Assembly (NCBI GenBank): GCA_003116995.1
Contig: BDSL01000028.1
Coordinates: 930,001 to 994,000, forward strand
Source of the DNA: Yamagishiella unicocca
Lineage: Eukaryota > Chlorophyta > Chlorophyceae > Chlamydomonadales > Volvocaceae
Length of the DNA: 64,000 bases
Reading direction: 5' to 3'
Shown: in pieces, positions 62,970 through 64,000 of the stretch
Position numbering within the stretch: position 1 is the first letter of the stretch
Layout of the letters: every line of letters starts with the position of its first letter
Made by a program: the position numbers and the translations under genes
The notes under the pieces: generated by a model
The model's database searches: none
The model's input: the letters and a program-made list of their open reading frames with translations, nothing else
Told to the model about the DNA's origin: nothing

Positions 62970-64000
62970 TAACGAGAGATTTTTCAATGCCCTAAAGCCT
63001 GGGCGAATCCAGGTCAAGAAGAGGGGCCCATGTCCCTGGCCTCACCATCATTCACTTACTAATAAGATAAATAACTGTTCACTATTACATGCGCGTAACT
63101 TCTTATCAATACGAATGTTACAGTGTAATCCTCTTATTATGTAGCAATAAGCAAATTAGCGACGCCAACAGCGAACGTTTTGCATTGGAACAGCACGGGC
63201 AAGTCAGTCACGTTTTTCCAGTGGCATTAGCCCGAGGGGTCTGGTTATATGAACTTATATGCGCAATGTGCGTCAGGTCAGCGCGCATGTATGGGTAACT
63301 TAGTGACGATTTGTCATAACTCCAGATTTGACACCGCAGAATATCGCGGCGATCTCAAACGGCGTTTTAAGGCCTTGCGTACTGGATGCAAATATCAGTG
63401 AGATTAAGGGATATGGAATTATTATTATGCCTATGGATGTACCGTGTATGGCCTTTTACTTCCAACATTTTTCCCTATACGGCAACTCGTAATCTGTTAT
63501 TCAACAAAGCACGAACTACGTAAAGCCCATACGTCATTTGGATCCGTTAAACACAGGGTGTTGGTTATACGCATATGATGTACCAACATCCAGGGCTTGA
63601 ATTTGGCTTGCACGCTTTCTGCAGCATTGTAACGCATGGTCGCGAAACGTCACCTACCGAGTATGACGCACATGTTTACCTGAAGTTTCTTGATATTTTC
63701 AAAGCATATAGATCCAATTGACGCATGGCTGTTGGACTTTGTTTTGCCTCTGCTGGTTGGCGGATGCCGTACGGGCCTTTGGCCTTAACAGGATTTCGTA
63801 ACGACACTTCAGACGCACCTACGGAGTATTCACGAGGAATGTCCGCCAGGAAATTTTACATGGATATACCACGCGTACAATGTCATGCTTAGGGTTGCGA
63901 AACCTACCGCAATGTGCAGCAATCATAGCAAACATAGGCTTCACGCGAGATCGATATGTACAGAGTGGAAATGTAAAGTGCTCGCACGCGGGAGGCTTCT

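Larger units (their letters stand above)
61392..64000. other. No confident gene to the end of the window
   Basis: After the glycoprotein 3' end there is one dispersed element and then AT-richer sequence. A C/A-rich island at about 62500-62950 contains an ATG-started 143-codon frame (62538-62969), Arg/Gln/Pro-rich, with no recognised domain; its composition differs sharply from its surroundings and may reflect a repeat. From 63000 to 64000 I see nothing to annotate. Confidence 0.4.

Overview
The window looks like nuclear DNA from a volvocine green alga (Chlamydomonas/Gonium/Volvox relatives, order Chlamydomonadales). It is GC-rich. Genes are cut by many short GT-AG introns. Several genes are followed by TGTAA, the chlorophyte poly(A) signal. 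The gene set includes an octotricopeptide-repeat (OPR) protein and a proline-rich extracellular-matrix protein. The species cannot be fixed from this sequence. Exon boundaries below were assembled by hand from splice-site phase and protein conservation; no transcript data were used.

Layout, left to right: 1440-2828 (+) uncharacterised ORF; 4947-8402 (+) CDC20, the APC/C activator, 9 exons; 13130-9032 (-) a copine/RGLG-type protein whose E3 module is a U-box, 11 exons; 14274-17590 (+) an AlkB-like dioxygenase of the ALKBH4 type with an N-terminal UBZ4-like zinc finger, 7 exons; 21561-18398 (-) a thylakoid-lumen-type FKBP with a twin-arginine signal, 6 exons; 22072-24792 (+) an ankyrin-repeat protein; a roughly 4 kb stretch without a recognisable gene; 34123-28909 (-) a multi-pass membrane protein of unknown family, 8 exons; 41007-35454 (-) a large OPR protein, 5 exons; 41953-44386 (+) an IAH1-like SGNH esterase with a membrane anchor, 6 exons; 45316-54451 (+) Cactin, a spliceosome-associated protein, 17 exons; 58496-61391 (+) a (PPSPPQL)n extracellular glycoprotein, 2 exons. 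The last 2.6 kb has no confident gene.

The genes are ordinary eukaryotic housekeeping or algal genes and do not form an operon-like system. They cover cell-cycle control, ubiquitin ligation, demethylation, lumenal protein folding, organelle RNA metabolism, lipid-ester hydrolysis, splicing and cell wall.

The most unusual signal is in the introns. Many carry private tandem repeats that sit against, or contain, the 3' splice site. The extreme case is Cactin intron 11: a 49-bp minisatellite presents 29 copies of the acceptor plus the first 17 nt of the downstream exon. A second layer is a family of short sequences (core GGAAACCCGTGGGTCGG) found in the transcribed orientation in introns of three unrelated genes, reminiscent of introners. 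There are also a dispersed element of about 60 bp in at least eight copies, a tRNA-derived SINE, a pair of CAAT-tailed retroposon ends, and a hairpin of about 115 bp that resembles a microRNA precursor or MITE.
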